Of a DNA stretch of 64,000 bases, positions 42,399-51,403 are shown piece after piece. The translations under genes were made by a program, and so were the position numbers. The number at the start of each line of letters is the position of its first letter. Positions within the stretch are counted from its first letter, which is position 1. Under the pieces are notes generated by a model, which saw only the letters and a program-made list of their open reading frames with translations, was not told where the DNA came from and made no database searches. Origin of the DNA: UBA970 sp049419605 (GTDB lineage Bacteria; Bacillota_I; Bacilli_A; RFN20; CAG-826); the NCBI GenBank assembly GCA_049419605.1, contig JBMSKF010000003.1, forward strand, positions 16,235 through 80,234, written 5' to 3'.

Positions 42399-43403
42399 AT
42401 GGCAAGAATTGTCGATGCAAAAAAACAACAAGAAGAATTGAACGAAGAATTATCACTTCGGCCTCAGCTTTTAAAAGAATATATCGGTCAACGGCAATTA
42501 CTCGATAATTTAAAGGTTTTTATTGGGGCAGCAAAACACCGGCAAGAAACGCTAGACCATTTGCTTTTGTATGGGCCACCTGGTCTAGGTAAAACTACAC
42601 TTGCTCACATCATTGCGAATGAAATGAAAAGTCAAATCAAAACCGTGACAGGACCAAGCATTGAAAGAACTGGAGATTTAGCAGCTGTCTTAACGTCTCT
42701 AGAACCAGGGGATATCTTATTTATTGATGAAATCCACCGCCTTCCCGCTATTGTTGAAGAAGTTCTTTATGGCGCGATGGAAGATTTTCATGTTTCGGTA
42801 TTAGTCAACCGGGAAGGCAGTAGTCGGACGATTAATTTAGCATTACCTCCCTTTACATTAATAGGGGCGACGACGAGAGCAGGTGATTTATCTTCGCCGC
42901 TTCGTGGTCGATTTGGCATTACTGAAAAACTTAATTTTTATAGCCAAGAGGAAATTGAAGCGATCATCAAACGCACTGGTAAAGTTTTACATACCCCAAT
43001 CGATGATCAAGCGGTAACAGAATTAGGAAAACGTTCAAGAGGGACCCCCCGTATCGCGAATCGTTTATTTAGAAGAATTCGTGATTTTGCACACTTTGAA
43101 AAACAAGATTCAATCCACCTTGCGTTGACGCAAAAAGCCCTTCAGGCACTAAAGGTTGATCCTTTAGGTTTAGATGATGTTGATATTCGCTATTTGTTAG
43201 GAATTATTGACCGTTTCAAAGGCGGCCCCGTAGGTTTAGAAGCGTTAGCTTCTGCTATCGGCGAAGAAATCATGAACCTAGAAGATGTTTATGAACCATA
43301 CCTCTTGCAAATTGGCCTCATTAATCGAACTCCAAGAGGAAGGGTTGCCACTGAAAAAGCCTATCACCATCTTAAACGTCCATTTCAAGGATTATTATTT
43401 TAA
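42399..43403 (+). CDS. ruvB: Holliday junction branch migration ATPase RuvB
   Basis: AAA+ motor of branch migration, 334 residues. Walker A GPPGLGKTTLAHII, Walker B ILFIDEIHRL, sensor GATTRAG, arginine-finger region LSSPLRGRFG, and the C-terminal winged helix with INRTPRGRVAT. No ruvC is adjacent; low-GC Gram-positives and relatives use RecU, which is not in the window. Confidence 0.98.
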   Translation: MARIVDAKKQQEELNEELSLRPQLLKEYIGQRQLLDNLKVFIGAAKHRQETLDHLLLYGPPGLGKTTLAHIIANEMKSQIKTVTGPSIERTGDLAAVLTSLEPGDILFIDEIHRLPAIVEEVLYGAMEDFHVSVLVNREGSSRTINLALPPFTLIGATTRAGDLSSPLRGRFGITEKLNFYSQEEIEAIIKRTGKVLHTPIDDQAVTELGKRSRGTPRIANRLFRRIRDFAHFEKQDSIHLALTQKALQALKVDPLGLDDVDIRYLLGIIDRFKGGPVGLEALASAIGEEIMNLEDVYEPYLLQIGLINRTPRGRVATEKAYHHLKRPFQGLLF

Positions 43404-43459
43404 AATCGCAAGATTTTTCTACTATTTTTCGTTGAATTTAAACCTAAAACATAGTAAAG

Positions 43460-43468
43460 TGTTATAGC
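43460..43468 (+). promoter_or_regulatory. Putative extended -10 of secDF
   Basis: TGT-TATAGC 38 nt before the ATG. A small hairpin CGACA/TGTCG (43468-43479) would sit at the 5' end of the mRNA. GGAGGA gives a normal ribosome binding site, in contrast to the leaderless units. Confidence 0.4.
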
Positions 43469-43506
43469 GACATTTGTCGTTGATTAGACCTTTCGGAGGA
43501 TCAAAC

Positions 43507-46065
43507 ATGCGAAGAATTTGGAGCTATCTTATTTTATCTTTCACTACGCTGATTTTAATTGCGGTAAATTTCCTTACCGTTGTCGGCGGATTGAATACAA
43601 ACTTGGAATTTACATCAGGTAAAGAAATGGTGTTTAGAATTTCCGATAAACTTAACGAGGATGCAGTTTTTGATAACAATGAGGCCGTCACATCCATCGC
43701 CAATTCGATGATTGATCGTCTTGAAAATGCCTTGGTAACGAAGTATGAAGTTTTTGTAGAAGGAAACGATCAAATTCGAGTCACGGTGTCCGAAACTTCC
43801 GAAACAAAATATACTCGTCTACAAAATTATTTAGGATTTGATGCTGAATTCACGTTATGCACGACAACTGAAGTTTGTGCAACCAGTGAACAAATGTTTA
43901 CCGGTCAAACTGCTCGTATTGAATATAAAGGTCAAAATCCATTTGTCGTTTTTTCTGTTGAGGATTTAACCTACTTAAAAGAAGTATTGATTACCGAAGC
44001 GGGCGGTGAAGAATCGACCGATGGTGAACTCTTACTTTGGGCAGGAAAACTTGAAGAAGATTCCTACTCTGAGTCCTTAAACAATCCAGAAATCGCCAAA
44101 AAAATATTATTACGTTTCTCTGTTAATAATTTATGGTGGGATAGCGAAGCGAAGACTGAACTTGCATATTTAGTTTCCCCTTCACAATTTGGTCAACCAA
44201 ATGAAAATAATATTTTTGCCTCTACTGTGGTGGCGCAAGCAAATGAAGAAGCCATTTACTATCGTAATTTATTCAATGCTGGTGATTTAGCTTATTCGGT
44301 GGAATTCCTTTATGCCCAAAATGTTCCGGCTGCCATTGAAGCATTGCTTTCATTGGAAACCATTCTTTCACTCGCTAATAGTCAAACCTTATGGGCGATG
44401 CTTATCGCGATATCCATGATGGTGTTAGTTTTAGCCATTGTTTATCGCCTCGCAGTCTTAGGAATCCTCACTTCGACTTCACTTTCAATTTTTGCTACAT
44501 TATTTGCTTTTATTTCCTTAAATTTGGAATTTTCAAGTGGTGCATTAATCGGATTCCTTATGGTAGGAGTCTTAGGTCTTTTTACCTCGATTCTTTATCT
44601 CACCTATGCTAGAAGAGAAATTTATCAAGGTAGAAGTTTGAAAAAAGCTCATACTGAAGCGAATAATCAATTATTACCTTTGATGATTGATGTAACAGTT
44701 GTGGGATTGATCTTTGGCCTATTCATTTATTTATTGGGTGGAAACCTTGCTCAAAGTCTTTCTGTCATTTTAATGATTGGTTCTTTAAGCAATCTCCTCA
44801 TTGTTTTCCTTGGTAATCAATTGGTGTTTGGTCAGTTATTACAGGCCACGATTTTAACCAAAAAATTAACCTGGTTAAATTTAAAGGCTTCCTTAATTCC
44901 AGACTTATTGAAAAATGAAAAACCTGTTTATGTTGGTCGATTTGCCACTCGAGATTTTGCTTCTAAAGGTTCATTACTTTCCCCAATCGCGATGGTAGGT
45001 GGACTCGTCACGTTGATTGCAATGGTCACTTTATCAACCTTAAATATACCCGTTATTGCATCACCAACGGAAACGAGCAATGCTCGCCTTTATTTAGAAG
45101 CGAAAGAATTCTCTCAATTTGAATCCACTGTTGATATTCAAATTCTCATTGAAGATCTTTCAATCAATGGGGAAGCTATTACTTTAAGTGACCCTATCAT
45201 TCAAATTCACGAATTAACCCGTCGTGAGGATGACATTGCAGTGTTATATCGAATTTTCGTTGCAGAGCTTGCGATAGAAACCTTAGAAAATGTTACGTTT
45301 ACATTTGATAATGGCGTTGATCCTGTTCTTGAAAATGAAAATTTTAATGATTTACTAGAAGAAGTTGTCACCTTGGTTTATGGTGATGATCAAGTTACCG
45401 TCGTTGGATTTTATCCTAATGAAACCTTAACCAACCAACCAACCGTCATGGACATGACGATAGGTGTATTGCTTGCTCTTAGCTTAGTTACCTTGTATTT
45501 ACTCATTCGTTATGGCATTGCAAAAGCATTGACCACAACCTTCGTCAGTGCAGCCTTAGGTTTGTTAACGTTGGGGTTATTTGTTGCGATGCGAATTGCC
45601 TCATTATCCATCATCACCTTTAGTTTGATCGTGATTGCTTATCTATCTATGATTACCATCATGGCTATTTTTACTCGGGCTAAACAAATTCAAGGTAATC
45701 CAACCGATGAATCTTCCACACTGGATGATTTTACGTTGTCTTTAAAGAAAGCATCCAGTCAGTTAGCAGCGACGATTTTCTTAACTTCACTCGCGATCAT
45801 TTATCCTGGTCTCACTTATTTCGCCTTAGGCCCTGGTGCCTTACAAGGTTTATTTGCAGCCCTCCTTCTTGGTGGTGCTATCTTTGCTTTATTTTCTACG
45901 GCAATTATTCCTGCAGTTTTTAAACCGATTTATCGATTATCTAAAGGTTTCAATCAAACGCTTAGTTTAGAATGGTTACCAAAGCGTAAACAAAAATTGA
46001 AAGCAGAAGAGCCAACCCGAAGTTCAGAACCTCAAGAAGCAACTTACATTGGTATTAACGACTAA
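43507..46065 (+). CDS. secDF: Divergent SecDF-like protein-export membrane protein
   Basis: An 852-residue membrane protein with the SecDF duplicated plan: one N-terminal span (about 9-28), a large external domain, five spans (about 295-445), a second lead span (about 490-515), a second external domain, and five more spans (about 640-820). GGLNTNLEFTSGKEMVF echoes the GLDLxGG region of SecD. Most SecD/SecF signature motifs are weak, including the DxxxxxDR-type loops, so proton coupling is uncertain. Placement before rel and hisS matches secDF in Bacillus. ATG at 43507 has GGAGGA. An RND-type transporter is the alternative. Confidence 0.72.
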   Translation: MRRIWSYLILSFTTLILIAVNFLTVVGGLNTNLEFTSGKEMVFRISDKLNEDAVFDNNEAVTSIANSMIDRLENALVTKYEVFVEGNDQIRVTVSETSETKYTRLQNYLGFDAEFTLCTTTEVCATSEQMFTGQTARIEYKGQNPFVVFSVEDLTYLKEVLITEAGGEESTDGELLLWAGKLEEDSYSESLNNPEIAKKILLRFSVNNLWWDSEAKTELAYLVSPSQFGQPNENNIFASTVVAQANEEAIYYRNLFNAGDLAYSVEFLYAQNVPAAIEALLSLETILSLANSQTLWAMLIAISMMVLVLAIVYRLAVLGILTSTSLSIFATLFAFISLNLEFSSGALIGFLMVGVLGLFTSILYLTYARREIYQGRSLKKAHTEANNQLLPLMIDVTVVGLIFGLFIYLLGGNLAQSLSVILMIGSLSNLLIVFLGNQLVFGQLLQATILTKKLTWLNLKASLIPDLLKNEKPVYVGRFATRDFASKGSLLSPIAMVGGLVTLIAMVTLSTLNIPVIASPTETSNARLYLEAKEFSQFESTVDIQILIEDLSINGEAITLSDPIIQIHELTRREDDIAVLYRIFVAELAIETLENVTFTFDNGVDPVLENENFNDLLEEVVTLVYGDDQVTVVGFYPNETLTNQPTVMDMTIGVLLALSLVTLYLLIRYGIAKALTTTFVSAALGLLTLGLFVAMRIASLSIITFSLIVIAYLSMITIMAIFTRAKQIQGNPTDESSTLDDFTLSLKKASSQLAATIFLTSLAIIYPGLTYFALGPGALQGLFAALLLGGAIFALFSTAIIPAVFKPIYRLSKGFNQTLSLEWLPKRKQKLKAEEPTRSSEPQEATYIGIND

Positions 46066-46076
46066 TCCATGAACAC

Positions 46077-46105
46077 AAAAAACCCTATGAACCATAGGGT
46101 TTTTT
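46077..46105 (+). terminator. Terminator of secDF
   Basis: AAAAAACCCTATG (46077-46089) and CATAGGGTTTTTT (46093-46105) form a 13-bp perfect stem with a 3-nt loop, strongest seen in the window. Confidence 0.93.
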
Positions 46106-46113
46106 AATGAATT

Positions 46114-46122
46114 TGATATAAT
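46114..46122 (+). promoter_or_regulatory. Extended -10 of rel-hisS-aspS-tkt, leaderless arrangement
   Basis: TGA-TATAAT, 8 nt, ATG, just 8 nt after the secDF terminator. No ribosome binding site at normal distance. Confidence 0.65.
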
Positions 46123-46130
46123 ACTTTAGG

Positions 46131-48320
46131 ATGAATATAAATAAAAAAACTTCCTCATTTCATACATTTGGAGATGTACAAGAAAAATATTTTGCCTACA
46201 TTAGCAATCCAGAAGATCGCGCATTAATTGAACGTGCTTATAAGTTTGCCGATGATAAACATGCTGGCATCTTAAGAAAAAGTGGTGAACCATATATTCA
46301 TCACTTAATCGAAGTTGCATATATATTGGCTTCCTTACAAGGTGGACCCCATACGATCGCAGCAGGTTTTTTACACGATGTTGTGGAAGATACCTCTGTT
46401 ACCGTCGAAGACTTAAAAACTATCTTTAATGAAGATATTGCCTCGCTTGTCGAGTCCCTAACCAACATTCAACGTTTAAAACTTTCTCATCGAAAACCAG
46501 AAGATTTTGCCGCAGAAGATCATCGAAAAATATTTTTAGGTATGGCTCGTGACATTCGTGTCATCATTATTAAACTTGCAGATCGTCTGCATAATATGCG
46601 CACACTGCAAGCGTTATCTCCAACTCGTCAAAAGGTCCTCGCCAAAGAATCACTAGAAGTTTTTGCTCCGATTGCCCACCGGTTAGGTATGTTTGAAATC
46701 AAAACCGAACTGGAGGATTTATCGATCCAATATTTAGAACCAGAGAAATTCCAAATGGTTGTGGATCAATTGGATAAACGGACCAAAAATCGGGAAAAGT
46801 CACTCGATGAAGTCAAAAAGAAAATTGCAGACATGTTACTGCAGTATCATATTAACTTTTCAATCGAATCGCGAATTAAAGGTATCTATTCTATCTATCG
46901 AAAAGTCTTTATCCAAGAACATAATTTTGACGAAGTTTATGATATTCTTGCGATTCGCTTAATCACGGATACCGTTGCCCATTGTTATGAAATTCTTGGT
47001 TATATCCATGCGATGTTTACCCCCTTATCCAATCGATTTAAAGATTACATTGCCGCTCCAAAACCAAACTTATATCAATCCCTTCACACGACGATTATCG
47101 CCAAGGATGGCCAAGTGTTTGAAGTGCAAATTCGTACCAAAGAAATGAACGAATTAGCAGAAACTGGTGTTGCCGCTCACTGGCGATATAAAGAAGGCAC
47201 CAATTACAGTCCACAAAAAGAACAAAAAGAAATCGAAGAAAAACTTTTTTGGTTTCGTGACCTCATCACCCTAGCAGATAAAGAAGGGGATGCTAAAGAA
47301 GTAATGGAAAATCTTCAAAAGGATATTTTTGAAGCGCAAGTCTATGTATTTACCCCCAAAGGAAAACTCGTAGAATTACCAAATGGTTCAACGCCTTTAG
47401 ACTTTGCATATCGGGTTCATACCGGTGTGGGTCACGCTGCCGTTGGTGCCATAGTCAATGGTTCTTTAGTTCCATTAAATACCATTTTAAAAACCGGTGA
47501 TGTCATCGAAATTCGCACCTCTAATAGTTCACCAGGACCCAACGAAGGTTGGTTGAAAATTGCTCATACGGCGACTGCAAAAAATCATATTCGTAAGTTT
47601 TTACAAAAGAAAAACAACGATATGCTTCGCGAGGAAAAAATTGTCAAAGGTAAACAAAACTGCCTTGATGCTTTTCGTGAACACGGTATTGGGGAAAAAG
47701 AAATGCTCACCTTGGTCAATCAACCCCATGTTTTAGCAAAATTTAATATGCCAACCTTAGATGATTTATTCCTTGGAATGAATAATCGTAATCCTGCACC
47801 TGCTGCCATTATCGAATTTTTAAATATCAAGAAAAAGCCAATCTTTACCTTAGGTAAAAAACCCATTAGTAGCAACAAAGCAGCAGTATTAGTTCCCTCT
47901 GCTGGCAAGGTCGCAATTACATTAGGTAGCTGTTGTACGCCAATACCCGGCGATGATATTGTTGGGTTTATAACCAAGGGTAAAGGGATTACGGTTCATC
48001 GTATCCATTGTCCTAATATCAAACAAAGTCGCAATCGACTTACCGATGTCATTTGGAACGACCAACTTGAAACGAGTTTACATCCTGTTGATATTCGATT
48101 AGAAAGTAATGATCGTCAAAATTTAATCGTCGATGTGATGGGTGTTTTTTCCCAGTTAAAAGTATCGGTAACCAACTTAAATGCAATGGTTCACCCAACG
48201 ACGCAAACCACGACGATTCATTTAACGATTTTAGTGACAGATGCAAAGCGACTTAACGATATTTTTAATGTATTATTAAACATAGCCGGTGTCTATGGAA
48301 TTCACCGCGTTACGCACTAG
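46131..48320 (+). CDS. rel: Bifunctional (p)ppGpp synthetase/hydrolase Rel
   Basis: Stringent response enzyme, 729 residues. The HD hydrolase domain (His82-Asp83 in FLHDVVEDTSV) is intact, the synthetase domain contains YQSLHTTI, then TGS (VFTPKGKLVELPNGSTPLDF), a zinc-finger-like region (LGSCCTPIPGDDIVGF and VHRIHCPN), and a C-terminal ACT domain. Both activities are therefore expected. It probably starts a leaderless mRNA and is followed 12 nt later by hisS, so amino-acid stress signalling and tRNA charging are in one unit. Confidence 0.96.
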   Translation: MNINKKTSSFHTFGDVQEKYFAYISNPEDRALIERAYKFADDKHAGILRKSGEPYIHHLIEVAYILASLQGGPHTIAAGFLHDVVEDTSVTVEDLKTIFNEDIASLVESLTNIQRLKLSHRKPEDFAAEDHRKIFLGMARDIRVIIIKLADRLHNMRTLQALSPTRQKVLAKESLEVFAPIAHRLGMFEIKTELEDLSIQYLEPEKFQMVVDQLDKRTKNREKSLDEVKKKIADMLLQYHINFSIESRIKGIYSIYRKVFIQEHNFDEVYDILAIRLITDTVAHCYEILGYIHAMFTPLSNRFKDYIAAPKPNLYQSLHTTIIAKDGQVFEVQIRTKEMNELAETGVAAHWRYKEGTNYSPQKEQKEIEEKLFWFRDLITLADKEGDAKEVMENLQKDIFEAQVYVFTPKGKLVELPNGSTPLDFAYRVHTGVGHAAVGAIVNGSLVPLNTILKTGDVIEIRTSNSSPGPNEGWLKIAHTATAKNHIRKFLQKKNNDMLREEKIVKGKQNCLDAFREHGIGEKEMLTLVNQPHVLAKFNMPTLDDLFLGMNNRNPAPAAIIEFLNIKKKPIFTLGKKPISSNKAAVLVPSAGKVAITLGSCCTPIPGDDIVGFITKGKGITVHRIHCPNIKQSRNRLTDVIWNDQLETSLHPVDIRLESNDRQNLIVDVMGVFSQLKVSVTNLNAMVHPTTQTTTIHLTILVTDAKRLNDIFNVLLNIAGVYGIHRVTH

Positions 48321-48332
48321 AAAAGAGGAAAT

Positions 48333-49664
48333 ATGGACATTAAATTACCCAAAGGAACCAAAGATATTCTATTAGCGGAAGCTGAAGCCTATGAACAAGT
48401 TGAAAGTGCGTTGATAAATGTCGCCAAGCTTTTCAGTTATGCTGCTATTCGCACACCGATCTTCGAACATACTGAACTGTTTACCCGTTCCGTTGGAGAT
48501 GGCTCTGATATCGTTCGTAAAGAAATGTATACCTTTATTGATAAAGGCGACCGTTCCCTTTCTTTAAGACCAGAAATGACGGCGGGAGTGATTCGCTCCG
48601 TCGTTGAAAATAAACTTGATGTTACGGCAGATCTGCCTTTAAAACTCTATTATGTAGGTCCTGCATTTCGTTATGAAAGACCCCAATTAGGCAGGTTCAG
48701 ACAATTTCACCAATTTGGTGTTGAAAACATTGGTATTACCTCACCCCTATCTGTAGCCGAAACCATTTCTCTTGGCGTCACAGCTTTTACCGTGATGGGT
48801 TTTAAACAAGTCACAGTGAGTATCAATTCACTCGGTGATAGTGCGACACGGGATGCCTATCGCACTGCTTTAAAATCTTTTTATGAACCGCATTTATCGT
48901 CGGTATGCCCAGATTGCCAGCAACGTTTTCAAACCAATCCATTAAGAATGTTAGACTGTAAAGTTCCTGCCGATCAAGCTTTAGCAAAAAAGGCTCCTGA
49001 AATTTCTGCATTTCTTTCTGAAGAATCAAAAGGTTACTACTCCCAAGTCAAAGCAGCCTTACAAGCATTAAATGTTGAATTTAAAGAAGACCCTCAACTC
49101 GTCAGAGGATTAGATTATTATGCAGATTGTGTTTTTGAATTTCATATGCTTTCAGATAAAGGACTTGATTATGGCGCGTTGGGTGCAGGTGGTCAATATA
49201 ATAACCTCGTTAAAGAACTAGGCGGTCAACCCTTAAAGTCCGTTGGTTTCGCGTTTGGTCTTGAACGACTCATGGCCGTCCTCTCTGATAGTGGTCGCCT
49301 TGAAAATGTAAAACCTTTCACTGACATTTATATCATTTCGATGATGCCAGAAACTGACCTTTATGCTTTGAAACTATCGCATAATTTCCGGCACACTAAC
49401 TTCAAAACTGAATTAAATGTTGAACATAAATCCATGAAAGCGTCTATTAAGGCTGCACTTAAAAAGGATGCAATTTATGCGGTCATTATTGGTGATCAAG
49501 AAATGAAAGCCAATCAAGTGACCATTAAGAATTTACAAACGCAAGAGCAACAACTGGTTCCTGTCAATGAAGTCGTGCACTTAATGCAACATTTAACGAA
49601 TCAACCTGGCCACCATCACCACGAAGAAAACGAAGACCATGAAGATCATGGTCATGGAGAGTAA
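48333..49664 (+). CDS. hisS: Histidyl-tRNA synthetase with histidine-rich C-terminal tail
   Basis: Class II synthetase of 443 residues. Motif 1 region, motif 2 RYERPQLGRFRQFHQFGVE, the histidine A motif VRGLDYYADCVFEF, GGQYNNLVKELGG, and motif 3 GFAFGLERLM are present, with an anticodon domain at about 330-420. The last 18 residues, from Gly426, hold seven histidines including four in a row and many acidic residues, which is not a usual HisRS feature and could bind metal. AGAGGA precedes the ATG. The hisS-aspS order is conserved in Firmicutes. Confidence 0.95.
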   Translation: MDIKLPKGTKDILLAEAEAYEQVESALINVAKLFSYAAIRTPIFEHTELFTRSVGDGSDIVRKEMYTFIDKGDRSLSLRPEMTAGVIRSVVENKLDVTADLPLKLYYVGPAFRYERPQLGRFRQFHQFGVENIGITSPLSVAETISLGVTAFTVMGFKQVTVSINSLGDSATRDAYRTALKSFYEPHLSSVCPDCQQRFQTNPLRMLDCKVPADQALAKKAPEISAFLSEESKGYYSQVKAALQALNVEFKEDPQLVRGLDYYADCVFEFHMLSDKGLDYGALGAGGQYNNLVKELGGQPLKSVGFAFGLERLMAVLSDSGRLENVKPFTDIYIISMMPETDLYALKLSHNFRHTNFKTELNVEHKSMKASIKAALKKDAIYAVIIGDQEMKANQVTIKNLQTQEQQLVPVNEVVHLMQHLTNQPGHHHHEENEDHEDHGHGE

Positions 49665-49669
49665 TCACT

Positions 49670-51403
49670 ATGGTTTATCGTAGTCACACTAACGGTAGTC
49701 TTCGCATCAAGGATGTAGGGCAACAGGTTACATTAATAGGATGGGTCCAACGAAAAAGAAATCTCGGATCATTAATGTTTATTGATTTAAGAGATCGATC
49801 TGGCATCATTCAATTAATGATTAAAGATCCCAGCCAAGTTCCAGAAATAAAAAATGAATATTTAATTCAAGTTCAAGGTACCGTCGCCAAAAAGGCAGTT
49901 GCAAACCAAAATTTATTAACCGGTGAGGTCGAAGTAGAAGTGTCCTCATTAACGGTCTTCAATGAATCGGAAGCATTACCACTCATCGTCGATGATGTCA
50001 CGGATGCCGGTGAAGATATTCGATTACAATATCGCTATTTAGATTTACGTCGTCGACCCATGCAAGAGATGTTGATCACGCGTAGTAAAATCATGAACGC
50101 ATTTCATGCATTTTTTGCAAAACATGATTTTACCAATATCGAAACGCCATTATTAACTTTGTCTACTCCAGGTGGTGCCCGTGACTTTTTAGTTCCCTCC
50201 CGTTTAACGCCCGGTGCATTTTATGCCTTACCCCAATCTCCACAAATATATAAGCAATTATTAATGATTGGTGGTCTTGAGCGGTATTATCAAATTGCGA
50301 GATGTTTCCGAGATGAAGATTTACGCGCAGATCGTCAACCCGATTTTACTCAGATTGACGTCGAAGCTTCTTTTTTGAGTCAGGACGAATTTTTAAGGTT
50401 AATGGAAGAGGCTTTACGTGATGTCTTTTTATCTGTAAAAGGTGTTGAGCTTCCTCAACCTTTTCCAAGACTGAGCTATGAAAAGGCGATGTCTCTTTAT
50501 GGGACTGATAAACCTGACTTACGATTTGATTTACCTTTATCTGAAGTCCCAAGTCTTATCAAACAAGCGTTTGAAAAAGCAGGGTTTGAATCCCAAAATA
50601 TCAAAGCATTAAGGCTACCCAATGCTTCCCAAGTTCTAACGCGAAAGGTTCTTGATGAATGGATGACATTTGTAAAACCATTTGGCATCAAAGGATTGGT
50701 CACTTTTAAACATGATCAAGGGCAACTTCAAAGTTCCTTTTTAAAATTCATTCCACATGAATCACTTGGTGAATTAACGCAATCGCTTCGGTTAAATCCA
50801 GGTGATATGTATGTCGTTGGCTCACATTCCGATTTGACAGTACTTCATACAGCAATGGGGATTCTCAGAACCAAGGGTGCAAAATTATTAAATCTCATCG
50901 ATGAAAAGAAATTTGCAATTGCTTGGGTTACGGATTTTCCTTTATTTGATACCAATGATGAAGGACAATTGGTTGCGGCGCACCATCCTTTTACGAGACC
51001 TCAAGATTCGCATCTACCTATTTTAACCAGTCAACCAAAAAAGGTGCTAGCACAAGCTTATGACCTTGTCATTAATGGGTATGAAGCTGGTGGGGGCTCG
51101 ATGAGAATCTATGATAAGGTCATTCAAAAGCAAATCTTTACTTTGCTTGGTATGTCTGAAGAAGCGATTCAAAAGAAATTTGGATGGTTTATCCAAGCAT
51201 TTAATTATGGAACACCTCCCCATGGTGGCATTGCATTTGGTTTAGATCGCCTGACGATGATCCTTGCTGGCACAGATAACATTAAAGATGTCATCGCCTT
51301 TCCAAAAAATTTAAAAATGGTGGGTTTACTTGAAGGAACACCAAATACAGTTGAAAACAAACAACTCGATGAATTATCCATTCAAGTAAAGGAGAAAAAA
51401 TGA
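49670..51403 (+). CDS. aspS: Aspartyl-tRNA synthetase (bacterial type)
   Basis: Class IIb synthetase of 577 residues. The N-terminal OB anticodon domain (QVTLIGWVQRKRNLGSLMFI), RYLDLRRRPMQ, motif 2 FRDEDLRADRQPDFTQID, the inserted GAD domain (about 280-410) and motif 3 GIAFGLDRLTMIL are visible. Full-length bacterial form. It is separated from hisS by 5 nt and overlaps tkt by 4 nt (ATGA). No T-box precedes it. Confidence 0.98.
   Translation: MVYRSHTNGSLRIKDVGQQVTLIGWVQRKRNLGSLMFIDLRDRSGIIQLMIKDPSQVPEIKNEYLIQVQGTVAKKAVANQNLLTGEVEVEVSSLTVFNESEALPLIVDDVTDAGEDIRLQYRYLDLRRRPMQEMLITRSKIMNAFHAFFAKHDFTNIETPLLTLSTPGGARDFLVPSRLTPGAFYALPQSPQIYKQLLMIGGLERYYQIARCFRDEDLRADRQPDFTQIDVEASFLSQDEFLRLMEEALRDVFLSVKGVELPQPFPRLSYEKAMSLYGTDKPDLRFDLPLSEVPSLIKQAFEKAGFESQNIKALRLPNASQVLTRKVLDEWMTFVKPFGIKGLVTFKHDQGQLQSSFLKFIPHESLGELTQSLRLNPGDMYVVGSHSDLTVLHTAMGILRTKGAKLLNLIDEKKFAIAWVTDFPLFDTNDEGQLVAAHHPFTRPQDSHLPILTSQPKKVLAQAYDLVINGYEAGGGSMRIYDKVIQKQIFTLLGMSEEAIQKKFGWFIQAFNYGTPPHGGIAFGLDRLTMILAGTDNIKDVIAFPKNLKMVGLLEGTPNTVENKQLDELSIQVKEKK

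Noticed and set aside
43468..43479. The CGACA/TGTCG hairpin before secDF as a riboswitch or terminator.
   Set aside because: Five base pairs, no T-tract and no recognisable aptamer; at most a 5' stabilising hairpin.
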